Shown one piece after another: positions 37,123 through 47,507 of a DNA stretch of 64,000 nucleotides. Source of the stretch: Pseudomonas sp. S30 (GTDB lineage Bacteria; Pseudomonadota; Gammaproteobacteria; Pseudomonadales; Pseudomonadaceae); the NCBI RefSeq assembly GCF_016518545.1, contig NZ_JACVTO010000008.1, forward strand, positions 62,001 through 126,000, given 5' to 3'. The translations under genes were made by a program, and so were the position numbers. The notes beneath the pieces were generated by a model. It saw only the letters and a list, made by a program, of their open reading frames with translations. It had not been told where the DNA came from and searched no databases. Positions within the stretch are counted from its first letter, which is position 1; every line of letters begins with the position of its first letter.

Positions 37123-37872
37123 TCAGCTGCGTCGAGGCGCCGCTGCCAGCATCAGCGCCTTCATCTCGGCCACGGCCGCCGGGAACCCGACGAACAGCGC
37201 GTGGGCCACCAGAGCATGGCCGATGTTCAGTTCGTTGATGCCCTCGATGGCCGCGACCGCCTCGACGTTGTGGTAATGCAGGCCATGCCCGGCATTGACC
37301 ACCAGCCCCTGGGCCAGACCACAGGCGACACCGTCGACGATACGCTGCAACTCCTCGGCCACCTCGTCAGGCGTCTGCGCATCGGCGTAACGTCCGGTGT
37401 GCAATTCGACGGCAGGCGCACCGACGCGACGGGAGGCCTCGATCTGGCGCGGATCGGCATCAATGAACAGCGAGACTTCGGCTCCGGTGCGTGACAGCCG
37501 CTCGACTGCCTTTTGAATGCGCGCTTCCTGGCCGGCGACGTCCAGGCCGCCCTCGGTGGTCAGTTCCTGACGGGTCTCCGGCACCAGGCAGATGTGCGCC
37601 GGTCGGATCCGCTCGGCGAATGCCATCATTTCCTCGGTCACGCCCATTTCGAAGTTCATGCGAGTCTGCAGCACGTCCTTGAGCAGCAGGACGTCGCGCT
37701 CCTGGATATGCCGGCGATCTTCACGCAAGTGCACGGTGATGCCGTCGGCGCCCGCCTGCTCGGCATCCAGCGCCGCCTTGACCGGGTCTGGGTAGCGGGT
37801 ACCCCGGGCCTGGCGCAAGGTCGCCACATGGTCGATGTTGACGCCGAGAAGGATGCGGTTGCTCTGGGTCAC
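37123..37872 (-). CDS. pdxJ: Pyridoxine 5'-phosphate synthase
   Basis: A 249-residue TIM barrel that condenses 1-deoxyxylulose 5-phosphate with 3-amino-2-oxopropyl phosphate to form pyridoxine 5'-phosphate. Visible: [45 protein letters not shown] and [15 protein letters not shown] precedes the ATG. It follows recO by 43 bases in the rnc-era-recO-pdxJ order usual in gammaproteobacteria. Confidence 0.96.
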   Translation of the reverse strand: MTQSNRILLGVNIDHVATLRQARGTRYPDPVKAALDAEQAGADGITVHLREDRRHIQERDVLLLKDVLQTRMNFEMGVTEEMMAFAERIRPAHICLVPETRQELTTEGGLDVAGQEARIQKAVERLSRTGAEVSLFIDADPRQIEASRRVGAPAVELHTGRYADAQTPDEVAEELQRIVDGVACGLAQGLVVNAGHGLHYHNVEAVAAIEGINELNIGHALVAHALFVGFPAAVAEMKALMLAAAPRRS

Positions 37873-37915
37873 GAAAGGCTCTCCTGAAGATTGAGCCCCA
37901 CAGCATACGTCGTGC

Positions 37916-38599
37916 TCAGCGCTTTCGAAACAGTTCGCGGCTGACCAGCGGCTTGGGCCCCAGGTGCACCGCCAGTGCCTGGCGCATCAGTCGCTTGGCG
38001 GCCAGCAGGGCGCCCGGCGCTTCCCATTGCGCTTCGGCCAGCGCCAGCAGCTCGGTGCCATTGAACAGCCCGGGCTGGAACAGCTCGACGCGCTCCAGGC
38101 CGCCGTCCACCTGCAGGCGATACAGCCCTTCGGCCACCACGGGCGCCTGGTCGACATCTTCGCTCAGGGAAAAGGCATAGCCCAGTTCGTCCAGCAGACG
38201 CCATTCGAAGGCACGCAACAACGGCTCCAGCGGGCGTCCGGCCGCCAGGGCCTGCAATGTCAGGCCATAGTGTTCGAACAATACCGGATGGGCCGCTTCG
38301 CCAGGCAGCAGGCGCATCAGCAGCTCGTTCAGATAGAGCCCACTGAACAGCGCCTCGCCGTGCAACCAGCCGGCCACGCCGACAGTATCCATGCGCACCA
38401 CACTCTTGAGCTCGCTACGGCCCCGCAGCTCAAGCTCCAGTGGCACGAACGGGCGCACATTGCTGCCGCCCTTGCCGCGTGCCCGGCGCAGCACTGCACG
38501 GACACGCCCTTCAGGCGTGAGGAAATCCACCAGCGCGCTGGTTTCCTTGTAGGGTCGGCTGTGCAGAACGTAGGCGAGCTGAGGGCTGGGATGGTCCAT
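37916..38599 (-). CDS. recO: DNA repair protein RecO
   Basis: A 227-residue RecO: N-terminal OB fold ([35 protein letters not shown]) and a helical C-terminal domain. It helps load RecA at gaps with RecF and RecR. The four Cys zinc ligands of many RecO proteins are absent, as in other pseudomonads to my knowledge. It lies 107 bases downstream of era on the same strand. Confidence 0.93.
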   Translation of the reverse strand: MDHPSPQLAYVLHSRPYKETSALVDFLTPEGRVRAVLRRARGKGGSNVRPFVPLELELRGRSELKSVVRMDTVGVAGWLHGEALFSGLYLNELLMRLLPGEAAHPVLFEHYGLTLQALAAGRPLEPLLRAFEWRLLDELGYAFSLSEDVDQAPVVAEGLYRLQVDGGLERVELFQPGLFNGTELLALAEAQWEAPGALLAAKRLMRQALAVHLGPKPLVSRELFRKR

Positions 38600-38706
38600 G
38601 GGGCGCTCTGTGAAACTCGATGAGGCGCAGGGGCGCGGCGAACGCCCCCGCGAAGGCCGCAGCCATGACCGCGGGCGTCACGTCCGACGGCTCATGGCGT
38701 TGGGCC

Positions 38707-39601
<895 letters not shown>

Positions 39602-39609
<8 letters not shown>

Positions 39610-40291
39610 TGCCATTCTCCACGCCCAGGGCGATCAATGCGGCGGCGGCGGCGACCTGCTCGGCGATGCGCCGGCTCACGCCCTGTCCACGGCTCTTGTT
39701 GTTCAGCAGCACCACTTCGCATTCGACGAAGAAGGTGCGGCAGTGTGGTTCGCCCTGGATGTCCACCACTTCGTAGCGCGGCAGGTCGCAGGCGCGCGAT
39801 TGCAGGTATTCCTGCAGACGCGTCTTGGGGTCCTTGTTGGTGTCGACCAGCGTCAGCCCCTCGAACTCGTCGGCCAGCCAGGCGAGAATGCGCTCGCGGG
39901 CCGTCTGCATGTCGGCATCCAGATAGATGGCGCCGATCAAGGCCTCCAGGGCATCGGCGAGGATCGACTCGCGACGAAAGCCGCCGCTCTTGAGCTCGCC
40001 CGAGCCCAGGCGCAAGTACTCGCCCAGGTCGAAACCGCGCGCCAGGCGGGCCAGGGTCTCGCCCTTGACCAAGCGCGCACGCAGCCGCGACAACTGCCCT
40101 TCGCGCGCCTGGGGAAAACGCTCGAACAGCGCCTCACCGGCGACGAAATTGAGGATGGCGTCACCGAGGAACTCCAGGCGCTCGTTGTTGCGCCCGGCGT
40201 AGCTGCGGTGGGTCAGCGCCAGAAGCATCTGGTCGCGATTCTGAAAGGTATAGCCGAGCTTGCGCTCCAGGCGTTCGAGGGAAGCGTTCAT
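39602..40291 (-). CDS. rnc: Ribonuclease III
   Basis: A 229-residue double-strand-specific endoribonuclease with the signature [19 protein letters not shown] (metal-binding Glu and Asp) and a C-terminal dsRNA-binding domain ([20 protein letters not shown]). It processes rRNA precursors. It is the first gene of the rnc-era pair and lies 158 bases downstream of lepB. Confidence 0.96.
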
Positions 40292-40417
40292 GCAGCCACC
40301 CCATCGTTGTTAGACGCGTTCAAATCAACATCCTGAAAGACTGTTTGGCCGTGTCGCGTCGCCAGGCGACGGTGGAAGGGTTCATCCCTGAAGACACAGC
40401 CTATGTCAGAAATGCAT

Positions 40418-40443
40418 TCGGCGCCGTCCGGGGACAGCGCCGA
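40418..40443 (-). terminator. Strong hairpin between lepB and rnc
   Basis: On the minus strand TCGGCGCTGTCC folds onto GGACGGCGCCGA over 10-12 pairs (one G-T), a few bases after the lepB stop. No run of U follows, so it may weaken or process the transcript rather than end it. Confidence 0.5.
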
Positions 40444-40449
40444 GGGGAA

Positions 40450-41304
40450 TCAATGGATCAGGCCGACCCGGGACAGATTCGGCAGATGGCTGAGCTTGGG
40501 CTCCGGCCAGCTCATCCAGACCGCGAAGGCCTTGCCGACGATGTTGCGGTCCGGAACCATGCCATGCAGCTCGCGCGGGATGTTCGGATCGTCCCAGAAG
40601 CGGCTGTCGTTGGAGTTGTCACGGTTGTCGCCCATCATGAAGTAATGGCCGGCCGGCACGGTCCACTGCTGGTCGGGCGGCATGCGATAGCGGCTCATTT
40701 CCTTGCGAATCAGGTGCTCGGCCTTGCCCAGCTTTTCCTGGTACAGCTCGGCGCTTCCGAGCGAGCCCGCTTCGCTGCCGACCAGCTGCTCGGCGACCAG
40801 CTGGTCGTTGACGTACAAGCGCTTCTCGTTGGTGTAGCGAATACGGTCGCCAGGTATACCGACCACACGCTTGATGTAGTTGACGCTGGGGTCGCTCGGG
40901 TAGCGGAACACCATGACGTCCCCACGCTGCGGATCACCTACCGGGATGACCTTCTTGTCGATCACCGGCAGACGAATGCCATAGGAGAACTTGTTCACCA
41001 GGATGAAATCGCCCACTTCCAGGGTCGGCTTCATGGAACCCGACGGAATCTGGAAGGGTTCGACCAGGAACGAGCGCAGCACCAGGACGATGAACAGCAC
41101 CGGGAAGAACGATTTGCCGTATTCGACCAGCAACGGCTCCTTGTTCAGGCGTTCGACCACCGCCACCTCGGGCTGGCTGACGCTGCCCTGGTAGTTGGCG
41201 ATTGCCGCCCGCCGGCGCGGGGCCAGGAACAGCAGATCGATCAGACCCAGCAGACCGCAGACGATGACGGCGATGACAAGCAACAGCGGGAAATTTAGCG
41301 ACAT
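40450..41304 (-). CDS. lepB: Signal peptidase I
   Basis: A 284-residue type I signal peptidase with two N-terminal membrane segments (LLLVIAVIVCGLLGLIDLLF and FFPVLFIVLVLRSFLVEPF) and a periplasmic catalytic domain: Ser in QIPSGSMKPTL, Lys in YIKRVVGIPGDRI, and MGDNRDNSNDSRFWG-like MGDNRDNSNDSRFWDDP. It lies 5 bases after lepA and is certainly co-transcribed. Confidence 0.96.
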   Translation of the reverse strand: MSLNFPLLLVIAVIVCGLLGLIDLLFLAPRRRAAIANYQGSVSQPEVAVVERLNKEPLLVEYGKSFFPVLFIVLVLRSFLVEPFQIPSGSMKPTLEVGDFILVNKFSYGIRLPVIDKKVIPVGDPQRGDVMVFRYPSDPSVNYIKRVVGIPGDRIRYTNEKRLYVNDQLVAEQLVGSEAGSLGSAELYQEKLGKAEHLIRKEMSRYRMPPDQQWTVPAGHYFMMGDNRDNSNDSRFWDDPNIPRELHGMVPDRNIVGKAFAVWMSWPEPKLSHLPNLSRVGLIH

Positions 41305-41309
41305 AGGAC

Positions 41310-43109
41310 CTAGCTATCCAACCTGAGCACGGCAAGGAAGGCTTCCTGTGGAATCTCCACGTTACCCACCTGCTTCATGCGTTTCTTACCGGCCTTCTGC
41401 TTCTCCAGCAGCTTCTTCTTACGGCTCACGTCGCCACCGTAACACTTGGCCAGTACGTTCTTTCTGAGCGCCTTGACAGTGGTCCGCGCGATGATCTGAC
41501 CGCCGATGGCTGCCTGGATCGCCACATCGAACATCTGCCGAGGGATCAGTTCCTTCATCTTCTCGGTCAACGCGCGGCCCTTGTAGGCCGCGTTGTCGCG
41601 GTGCACGATCAAGGCCAGGGCATCGACCTTGTCGCCGTTGATCAGCACGTCCAGCTTGACCAGGTTGGCCGACTGGTAACGATCGAAATGATAGTCCAGA
41701 GACGCGTAACCGCGGCTGGTTGACTTCAGGCGATCGAAGAAGTCCAGCACCACTTCGTTCATCGGCATGTCGTAACGCACCTGTACCTGGCTGCCGAGGA
41801 ACTGCATGTCGCGCTGCACGCCACGCTTCTCGATGCACAGGGTGATGACGTTGCCCAGGTGCTCCTGAGGCACGAGGATGGTCGCGGTCACGATCGGCTC
41901 GCGGAAGTCGACCACAGAGGAGACGTCCGGGAGCTTGGAGGGGTTGTCGACCACGATGGTTTCACCGGTCTTCAACTCCAGCTCGTAGATCACGCTCGGC
42001 GCCGTGGTGATCAGGTCCAGGTCGTATTCGCGCTCCAGGCGCTCCTGGATGATCTCCATGTGCAACATGCCCAGGAAGCCGCAGCGGAAACCGAAGCCCA
42101 GGGCATCGGAGCTTTCCGGCATGTACTGCAGCGACGAATCGTTGAGGGTGAGCTTCTGCAACGCGTCGCGGAAGTCTTCGAAGTCGTCGGAGCTGACCGG
42201 GAACAGGCCGGCGTAGACCTGCGGCTGGATTTTCTTGAAGCCCGGCAGTACCTGCACTTCAGGGGTGCTGGAGAGGGTCAGGGTGTCGCCGACCGGCGCT
42301 CCGTGAATGTCCTTGATGCTGGCGATGATGAAGCCCACTTCACCGGCCTTGAGGTCGGCGGTGGCGGTGTGCTTGGGGGTGAACACGCCGACGCTGTCGA
42401 CCAGATGCACCTTGCCGGTAGACTTGACCAGAATCTTGTCGCCCTTCTTGACCCGACCCTGGCGAACGCGCACCAGCGAGACTACGCCCAGGTAGTTGTC
42501 GAACCAGGAGTCGATGATCAGCGCCTGCAACGGCGCTTCGATGTCGCCCACAGGCGCGGGAATGGTGTGCACCAGGCGCTCGAGCACCTCGTCCACGCCC
42601 ATGCCGCTCTTGGCGCTGCACGCCACGGCGTCGGTGGCGTCGATGCCGATGATCTTCTCGATCTCGTCCTTGACGCGATCCGGATCGGCCTGGGGCAGAT
42701 CCATCTTGTTCAGTACCGGCATGACCTCCAGGCCCTGCTCGATGGCGGTGTAGCAGTTGGCGACCGACTGCGCCTCCACTCCCTGACCGGCATCGACGAC
42801 CAGCAGCGCACCTTCGCAGGCCGCTAGAGAGCGCGAGACTTCATAGGTGAAGTCGACGTGGCCGGGGGTGTCGATGAAGTTGAGCTGGTAGGTTTTGCCG
42901 TCCTGCGCCTTGTAGTGCAGCGTGACGCTGTGGGCCTTGATGGTGATACCGCGCTCACGCTCCAGGTCCATGGAATCGAGGACCTGGGCTTCCATTTCGC
43001 GCGAGGTGAGGCCACCGCACATCTGGATGAATCGGTCGGCCAGGGTCGACTTGCCATGGTCGATGTGGGCGATGATGGAGAAATTGCGGATATGACTCAA
43101 ATCACTCAC
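41310..43109 (-). CDS. lepA: Elongation factor 4 (LepA)
   Basis: A 599-residue translational GTPase: G1 [10 protein letters not shown]3 DTPGHVDF, G4 NKMDLP, an EF-G-like domain arrangement lacking domain IV and the LepA-specific C-terminal domain ([30 protein letters not shown]). It acts on stalled ribosomes and in subunit biogenesis. It heads the lepA-lepB unit; the mucD terminator separates it from the upstream cluster. Confidence 0.97.
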   Translation of the reverse strand: MSDLSHIRNFSIIAHIDHGKSTLADRFIQMCGGLTSREMEAQVLDSMDLERERGITIKAHSVTLHYKAQDGKTYQLNFIDTPGHVDFTYEVSRSLAACEGALLVVDAGQGVEAQSVANCYTAIEQGLEVMPVLNKMDLPQADPDRVKDEIEKIIGIDATDAVACSAKSGMGVDEVLERLVHTIPAPVGDIEAPLQALIIDSWFDNYLGVVSLVRVRQGRVKKGDKILVKSTGKVHLVDSVGVFTPKHTATADLKAGEVGFIIASIKDIHGAPVGDTLTLSSTPEVQVLPGFKKIQPQVYAGLFPVSSDDFEDFRDALQKLTLNDSSLQYMPESSDALGFGFRCGFLGMLHMEIIQERLEREYDLDLITTAPSVIYELELKTGETIVVDNPSKLPDVSSVVDFREPIVTATILVPQEHLGNVITLCIEKRGVQRDMQFLGSQVQVRYDMPMNEVVLDFFDRLKSTSRGYASLDYHFDRYQSANLVKLDVLINGDKVDALALIVHRDNAAYKGRALTEKMKELIPRQMFDVAIQAAIGGQIIARTTVKALRKNVLAKCYGGDVSRKKKLLEKQKAGKKRMKQVGNVEIPQEAFLAVLRLDS

Positions 43110-43246
43110 AGGTCAACACTCGAAAAGGCTGCGAGCCGGACGCCCGCCAAAAAATAGCCGGGCATTGTAACGCAAGCCGAACGGATATGGGAGATTCCTC
43201 TGTCGCCGCCCCGCCACTACAGGGTGAGCTCTGCCGGGCACTCACG

Positions 43247-43270
43247 AAAAAGGGCAGCCGCAGCTGCCCT
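43247..43270 (-). terminator. Rho-independent terminator after mucD
   Basis: On the minus strand AGGGCAGC and GCTGCCCT pair around TGCG, followed by a run of T (A at 43247-43251 on the plus strand). It ends the algU-mucABD transcript. Confidence 0.9.
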
Positions 43271-43290
43271 CTTCTCCTGCACCGGACCGC

Positions 43291-44724
43291 TTACTCGGCC
43301 AGCTTGAAGGTGATGAAGCTGGCGCGACCCTGGCGCAGCACGCGCATGGACACCGAGCGATTTTTCGGCAGTTCCTTGGCGATCTCGGTGAACTGCTTGG
43401 CCGAAGTGATGGCCTGGTTGTTCAGATGGCTGATCACGTCGCCTGGACGCAGGCCGATCAGGGCAGCCGGACCGTCCTGGACTTCCTTGATGACCACACC
43501 GCCCTTGAGCTCCAGGGATTTCTTCTGCTCATCGCTCAGCTCGGCCACCGAGACGCCCAGGCGGTTGCTGTTGCGTTCGGCGCCTGCCTGGCCACCCGTG
43601 CCGATGTCGGCATCGTCTTCGGGCAGCGCACCGACGGTGACGTCCAGGTTCTGGCGCTTGCCGTCGCGAATGATCTCCAGCTTGGCCTTCTGGCCATCCT
43701 TGAGGCCGCCGACCAGATGCGGCAAGTCGGCGGACATGACGATCGGCTGGCCGTTCATGCTCAGGATCACGTCACCCACCTGCAGGCCGCCCTTGGCCGC
43801 CGGACCGTTGTCCAACACCTGCGCGACCAGCGCGCCGGCCGGCTTGTCCAGGCCGAAGGACTCGGCGAGGTCCTTGTTGACCTCCTGGATGACCACGCCC
43901 AGCCAGCCGCGGCTGACCTTGCCGTCTTTCTTCAACTGATTGGAGACGTCCAGGGCCACGTCGATCGGGATGGCGAACGACAGGCCCATGAACCCACCGG
44001 AACGGGTGAAGATCTGCGAGTTGATACCCACCACTTCGCCATTCATGTTGAACAGCGGCCCGCCGGAGTTACCCGGATTGATGGCGACGTCGGTCTGGAT
44101 GAACGGCACATAGGTGTCGTTGGGCAGGGTGCGCCCCTTGGCGCTGACGATGCCCTTGGTGACGGAGTGATCGAAGCCGAACGGCGAGCCGATCGCCAGC
44201 ACCCACTCGCCGACCTTGAGTTTTTCCGAATCGCCCAGCTTCACGGTGGGCAGGTTCTTGCCATCGACCTTGAGCAGGGCCACGTCGGTGCGCGGATCGG
44301 TGCCGACCAGCTTGGCCTGCAATTCGCTGCGATCGGACAGGCGCACGATGATTTCATCGGCGTCGGCGACCACATGGTTGTTGGTCAGCACGTAGCCATC
44401 GGGGGAGATGATGAAACCCGACCCCAGCGACTGCGCCTCACGCTGGCGGTCGCCTCGGGGAGAGCGAGGCTGCTGCGGCATGTTGCGCTCGAAGAATTCG
44501 CGGAACATCGGCGGCAGACCTTCCAGATCCGGCATCTGGCCAGCCGCCACCCGGCGGTCGGGCAGCTTCTGCTTGGTACTGATGTTGACCACCGCCGGCG
44601 AGGCCTGCTCGACCAGGGTGGTGAAGTCCGGCAAGGCTTCCTGCGCCTGGGCAGTGAGCACCTGGCCAAGCATCAGCACGGCGGCGAACATCGATAGGTA
44701 GGATTTCAAACGTGGTATTGACAT
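43291..44724 (-). CDS. mucD: Periplasmic serine protease MucD (DegP-type)
   Basis: A 477-residue HtrA protease: a signal peptide (YLSMFAAVLMLGQVLTAQAQ), a trypsin-like domain with His (LTNNHVVADADE), Asp (DPRTDVALLKVD) and Ser (INPGNSGGPLFN), and two PDZ domains. It clears misfolded envelope proteins and dampens AlgU activation. It is separated from mucB by 170 bases that hold a hairpin but no mucC gene. Confidence 0.95.
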   Translation of the reverse strand: MSIPRLKSYLSMFAAVLMLGQVLTAQAQEALPDFTTLVEQASPAVVNISTKQKLPDRRVAAGQMPDLEGLPPMFREFFERNMPQQPRSPRGDRQREAQSLGSGFIISPDGYVLTNNHVVADADEIIVRLSDRSELQAKLVGTDPRTDVALLKVDGKNLPTVKLGDSEKLKVGEWVLAIGSPFGFDHSVTKGIVSAKGRTLPNDTYVPFIQTDVAINPGNSGGPLFNMNGEVVGINSQIFTRSGGFMGLSFAIPIDVALDVSNQLKKDGKVSRGWLGVVIQEVNKDLAESFGLDKPAGALVAQVLDNGPAAKGGLQVGDVILSMNGQPIVMSADLPHLVGGLKDGQKAKLEIIRDGKRQNLDVTVGALPEDDADIGTGGQAGAERNSNRLGVSVAELSDEQKKSLELKGGVVIKEVQDGPAALIGLRPGDVISHLNNQAITSAKQFTEIAKELPKNRSVSMRVLRQGRASFITFKLAE

Positions 44725-44780
44725 ACGGCTCCCGTCACATCGAGCGTAGTTAGCAGAACGGCCTCTGCAGATACAGGAAA

Positions 44781-44804
44781 GGCCAGACTCCGGAAAGTCT
44801 GACC
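44781..44804 (-). terminator. Terminator-like hairpin between mucB and mucD
   Basis: On the minus strand GGTCAGACT pairs with AGTCTGGCC (one G-T pair) around TTCCGG, followed by TTTCCT. It stands where mucC would be in P. aeruginosa and could attenuate read-through from algU-mucAB into mucD. Confidence 0.6.
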
Positions 44805-44894
44805 TATAGAAAATTTACCAGGTGATTGCAAATGACAATGCCTTAAATTCATGTCAGGCACATGCTCAGCGAGCGTAGGACGCCTCTGTGTCAA

Positions 44895-45857
44895 CTAGCG
44901 TTGCGCCTGTGCGCCCTGGGCGCGCATCGACAATGCCACACGTTCCGCAGTCCCCAACGGAATCTCCCCCACCACCGTCACCATGAAGTTGCCCTCTGGC
45001 GTGTTCAACCGACGAGAAACGGCCGCAGTAGGCCCGAGCTGGACGCGCGTATCGGTGCCGGTATCGGTGATCGGCTCGAGAAACACCGAGAACCGCGCCT
45101 GCCCATCATCGTACATCAGACTGCTGACCGAACGACGCTCAGGACCGTCTCGCTGGACGGCACTGTCGATGAGTTCGAAGCCGGGCGGCAGCCAGTCCGA
45201 GCGCCATCCGACGATCGGCTCGGATTTGACCGCCAATGGCTTGCCCGGCGGTGTGCAATCCGAACTCGGCGCCAGGTCGCGATCGGTAGGCACCTGGGAG
45301 GTGTCCAGACGCGTAACCTGGAAACGCTCCAGCAACTGCCCCTTGTCGTTGAGCATCAACGAACGCAACGGCAGGCCGGTCTGGCGATCCAGATGCAGTT
45401 CGAAGGCGTAGCGGTACTGGTCGCGCGGCGTGACCGTGATGATCACGGCATCGCGACCGGCTATGCGGGACGCACCGGCGACGCTCAGGTCGTACCAGCT
45501 CATGAGTTTGAGGGGGTCGAGCACACGAGGAGAAGCATTCGGAGTCGAATGAACGTCATCGACCAGGTCGCCGCTGACGCATTGCACCTTGCCGTCTACA
45601 CGGACGATCTCTTGCGGGAAACCGTCTAGCTGAAGCAGCCGTTCGCTGACTTGGCCATTGCGGGCACGATGCCAGATGTCATGGGAAGAAAAGCTGCCAT
45701 TGCGTTCGTAGACGAAGGAGCCCTGGTAGCTCTGACTGGCTTCGGCCTGTGCCAGCCTGGTCAGCCATTCACTCGCCTCGGGCGAGGAGTTGGCCGCCAG
45801 TACCGGCACTGAAAGACATGCGCAACACAGTAGCGCCAAGTGAGGAAGCGCGCGCAT
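44895..45857 (-). CDS. mucB: Sigma factor AlgU regulator MucB (RseB-like)
   Basis: A 320-residue periplasmic protein with a signal peptide (LALLCCACLSVPVLAANS) and the MucB/RseB two-domain layout (EWLTRLAQAEASQSYQGSFVYER, GRDAVIITVTPRDQYRYAFE). It binds the periplasmic tail of MucA and shields it from AlgW cleavage. It follows mucA by 8 bases. Confidence 0.95.
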   Translation of the reverse strand: MRALPHLALLCCACLSVPVLAANSSPEASEWLTRLAQAEASQSYQGSFVYERNGSFSSHDIWHRARNGQVSERLLQLDGFPQEIVRVDGKVQCVSGDLVDDVHSTPNASPRVLDPLKLMSWYDLSVAGASRIAGRDAVIITVTPRDQYRYAFELHLDRQTGLPLRSLMLNDKGQLLERFQVTRLDTSQVPTDRDLAPSSDCTPPGKPLAVKSEPIVGWRSDWLPPGFELIDSAVQRDGPERRSVSSLMYDDGQARFSVFLEPITDTGTDTRVQLGPTAAVSRRLNTPEGNFMVTVVGEIPLGTAERVALSMRAQGAQAQR

Positions 45858-45865
45858 GTTTCTCC

Positions 45866-46459
45866 TTACTTGGCAGGTTCCAGGCTGGCTGCACGAGCAT
45901 AGGGCAGAGCGTTCTCAGCGCCTTTGAGCGCCGACTCCTGGGCATGCTGACGCAGGTAGCCGGGCAGACGCTGATCCCAGCCGGCCTGGTTCTGCAGCAC
46001 GCCATTGGCCATTGGGCCGGTAGGCTGATCGCTGCTCTCGGTGTAGCCCGCCAGCACGGCAGGGCCTTGCGCCTGAGGAACGCTGACACCTTGCTGTACC
46101 GGCTGCTGGGAAGCGAGCTGGGCACCGGTGATTTCGTCCTGGTTATACAGACGTACACCTGCCAGAACCGCAACGGTCACCGAGGCGGCGACAGCCAGGC
46201 GGCCGACACTGCGCCATGGGCCGCGCTTGGCCTGCACGGGCACCGCCTCATCGGCCAGTGCAGCCGATACGGCCGAGGCGATGTCCAGGTTGGGCAGCAG
46301 CAGTTCCTTGTGCATGGCCGCACGCGCCACTTGGTAACGCGCCCAGGTAGCACGGGTTTCGGACTCGTCGGCTGCATTGAGCACCCGGCGCAATTCCAGT
46401 TGGTCCGCTTCGTTGTCCATTACCGCGGACAGCGATTCTTGCAAAGCTTCACGACTCAT
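45866..46459 (-). CDS. mucA: Anti-sigma factor MucA
   Basis: A 197-residue single-pass membrane protein: an N-terminal cytoplasmic AlgU-binding domain (REALQESLSAVMDNEADQLELRRVL), a membrane helix (about residues 85-103, LAVAASVTVAVLAGVRLY) and a periplasmic tail bound by MucB. It looks full length, with no truncation of the mucoid type. GAGAGGAACCGCC precedes the ATG at 46459; the frame continues further but enters the algU gap. Confidence 0.95.
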   Translation of the reverse strand: MSREALQESLSAVMDNEADQLELRRVLNAADESETRATWARYQVARAAMHKELLLPNLDIASAVSAALADEAVPVQAKRGPWRSVGRLAVAASVTVAVLAGVRLYNQDEITGAQLASQQPVQQGVSVPQAQGPAVLAGYTESSDQPTGPMANGVLQNQAGWDQRLPGYLRQHAQESALKGAENALPYARAASLEPAK

Positions 46460-46490
46460 GGCGGTTCCTCTCTTGGCTGTAGCCGCTGTC

Positions 46491-47072
46491 TCAGGTTTCC
46501 TGCAACAGGGGCTGCAGGGCTTTGTCAATGGCCTCCCGAGCGCGGAAAATCCGAGAGCGCACGGTACCCACCGGACATTGCATGACACTGGCAATGTCTT
46601 CATAACTCAGTCCGTCGAACTCGCGCAGGGTCAGCGCCGTACGCAGGTCTTCGGGCAGTTGCTGGATGGTGCGATGGACCGTGCCCTCGATTTCATCCCG
46701 CAGCAATGAGCGCTCTGGTGACTCCAGATCCTTGAGCCCATGATCGCCATCGTAGAACTCCGCATCCTCGGAGCTCACATCGCTGTCTGGCGGGCGCCTT
46801 CCGCGCGACACCAGGTAGTTCTTCGCCGTGTTGATGGCGATGCGGTACAGCCACGTGTAGAAGGCACTGTCGCCGCGGAAATTGCCCAGCGCTCTGTACG
46901 CCTTGATGAAGGCTTCCTGCGCTACGTCTTGCGCTTCATGGGTGTCGTGGACAAAACGCACGATCAACCCGAGAATCTTGTGCTGATACTTCAGCACCAA
47001 CAGATCGAACGCTCGCCTGTCACCACGCTGCACGCGCTCGACAAGCTGCTGATCCTCTTCCTGGGTTAGCAT
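46491..47072 (-). CDS. algU: ECF sigma factor AlgU (sigma-E/RpoE)
   Basis: A 193-residue group 4 sigma factor: region 2 (RRAFDLLVLKYQHKILGLIV, DVAQEAFIKAYRALGNFRGD, FYTWLYRIAINTAKNYL) and region 4 (LREFDGLSYEDIASVMQCPV, GTVRSRIFRAREAI). It controls envelope stress and alginate genes and is held by MucA. GAGGAGTGTTC precedes the ATG at 47072. A sigma-E-type promoter lies upstream, so it is autoregulated. Confidence 0.97.
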   Translation of the reverse strand: MLTQEEDQQLVERVQRGDRRAFDLLVLKYQHKILGLIVRFVHDTHEAQDVAQEAFIKAYRALGNFRGDSAFYTWLYRIAINTAKNYLVSRGRRPPDSDVSSEDAEFYDGDHGLKDLESPERSLLRDEIEGTVHRTIQQLPEDLRTALTLREFDGLSYEDIASVMQCPVGTVRSRIFRAREAIDKALQPLLQET

Positions 47073-47507
47073 GAACACTCCTCGGTGAACTTGAAGGAGC
47101 GCTGCATCAAGCATCGTTCAGGCTTGCAACCATAGACTCGGCCTTTGTGCAAAAGTTCTCCCCTCCAAGCAAGTTTCCTGCGGCCTCTGGTCGGCTCGCA
47201 CGAAAAAGGCACAGCGCGGTCGCAGCCGGCTGCGTCGATAATCGGTGTTGCTGGTACACAGGTGCCACACCGGTCGGTATTGGCGCCCCGCATCGCCTCG
47301 GCATTGCTGTCGGACGGGCATCCTGCTTAGGATTTCCAGGTGAGCCGGAAAGTTCCCACAGTCGGGTCCTACCCTTATCTCCGCATTGGAAATCTGGCAT
47401 GGGAGGCTGCTATAAAGGCAGCCGACAGGTTTCACGATAGTTTCACAATGCCATATGCGCAGGTCTATTGTGCCGCCCCCCATCCCCAGTTACCAGTGCC
47501 CTCCGAC
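47073..47507. other. Divergent intergenic region between algU and nadB
   Basis: A 435-base gap without a credible gene. It holds the AlgU-type promoter for algU at 47131-47158 and, nearer nadB, a small hairpin (GGCTGC at 47405 with GCAGCC at 47418). No clear nadB promoter could be assigned. Confidence 0.7.
47131..47158 (-). promoter_or_regulatory. AlgU (sigma-E) autoregulated promoter
   Basis: On the minus strand GAACTT (47158-47153) is followed after 16 bases by TCTATG (47136-47131), matching the AlgU consensus GAACTT-N16/17-TCTGA with one or two mismatches in the -10. It lies about 60 bases before the algU start. Confidence 0.75.

Noticed and set aside
38600..38706. Gap between era and recO examined for a small gene
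   Set aside because: No frame with a ribosome site or protein-like composition on either strand.
47405..47423. Hairpin before nadB considered as a riboswitch or terminator
   Set aside because: Only a 6-base stem, no U-run and no recognisable NAD-responsive aptamer.
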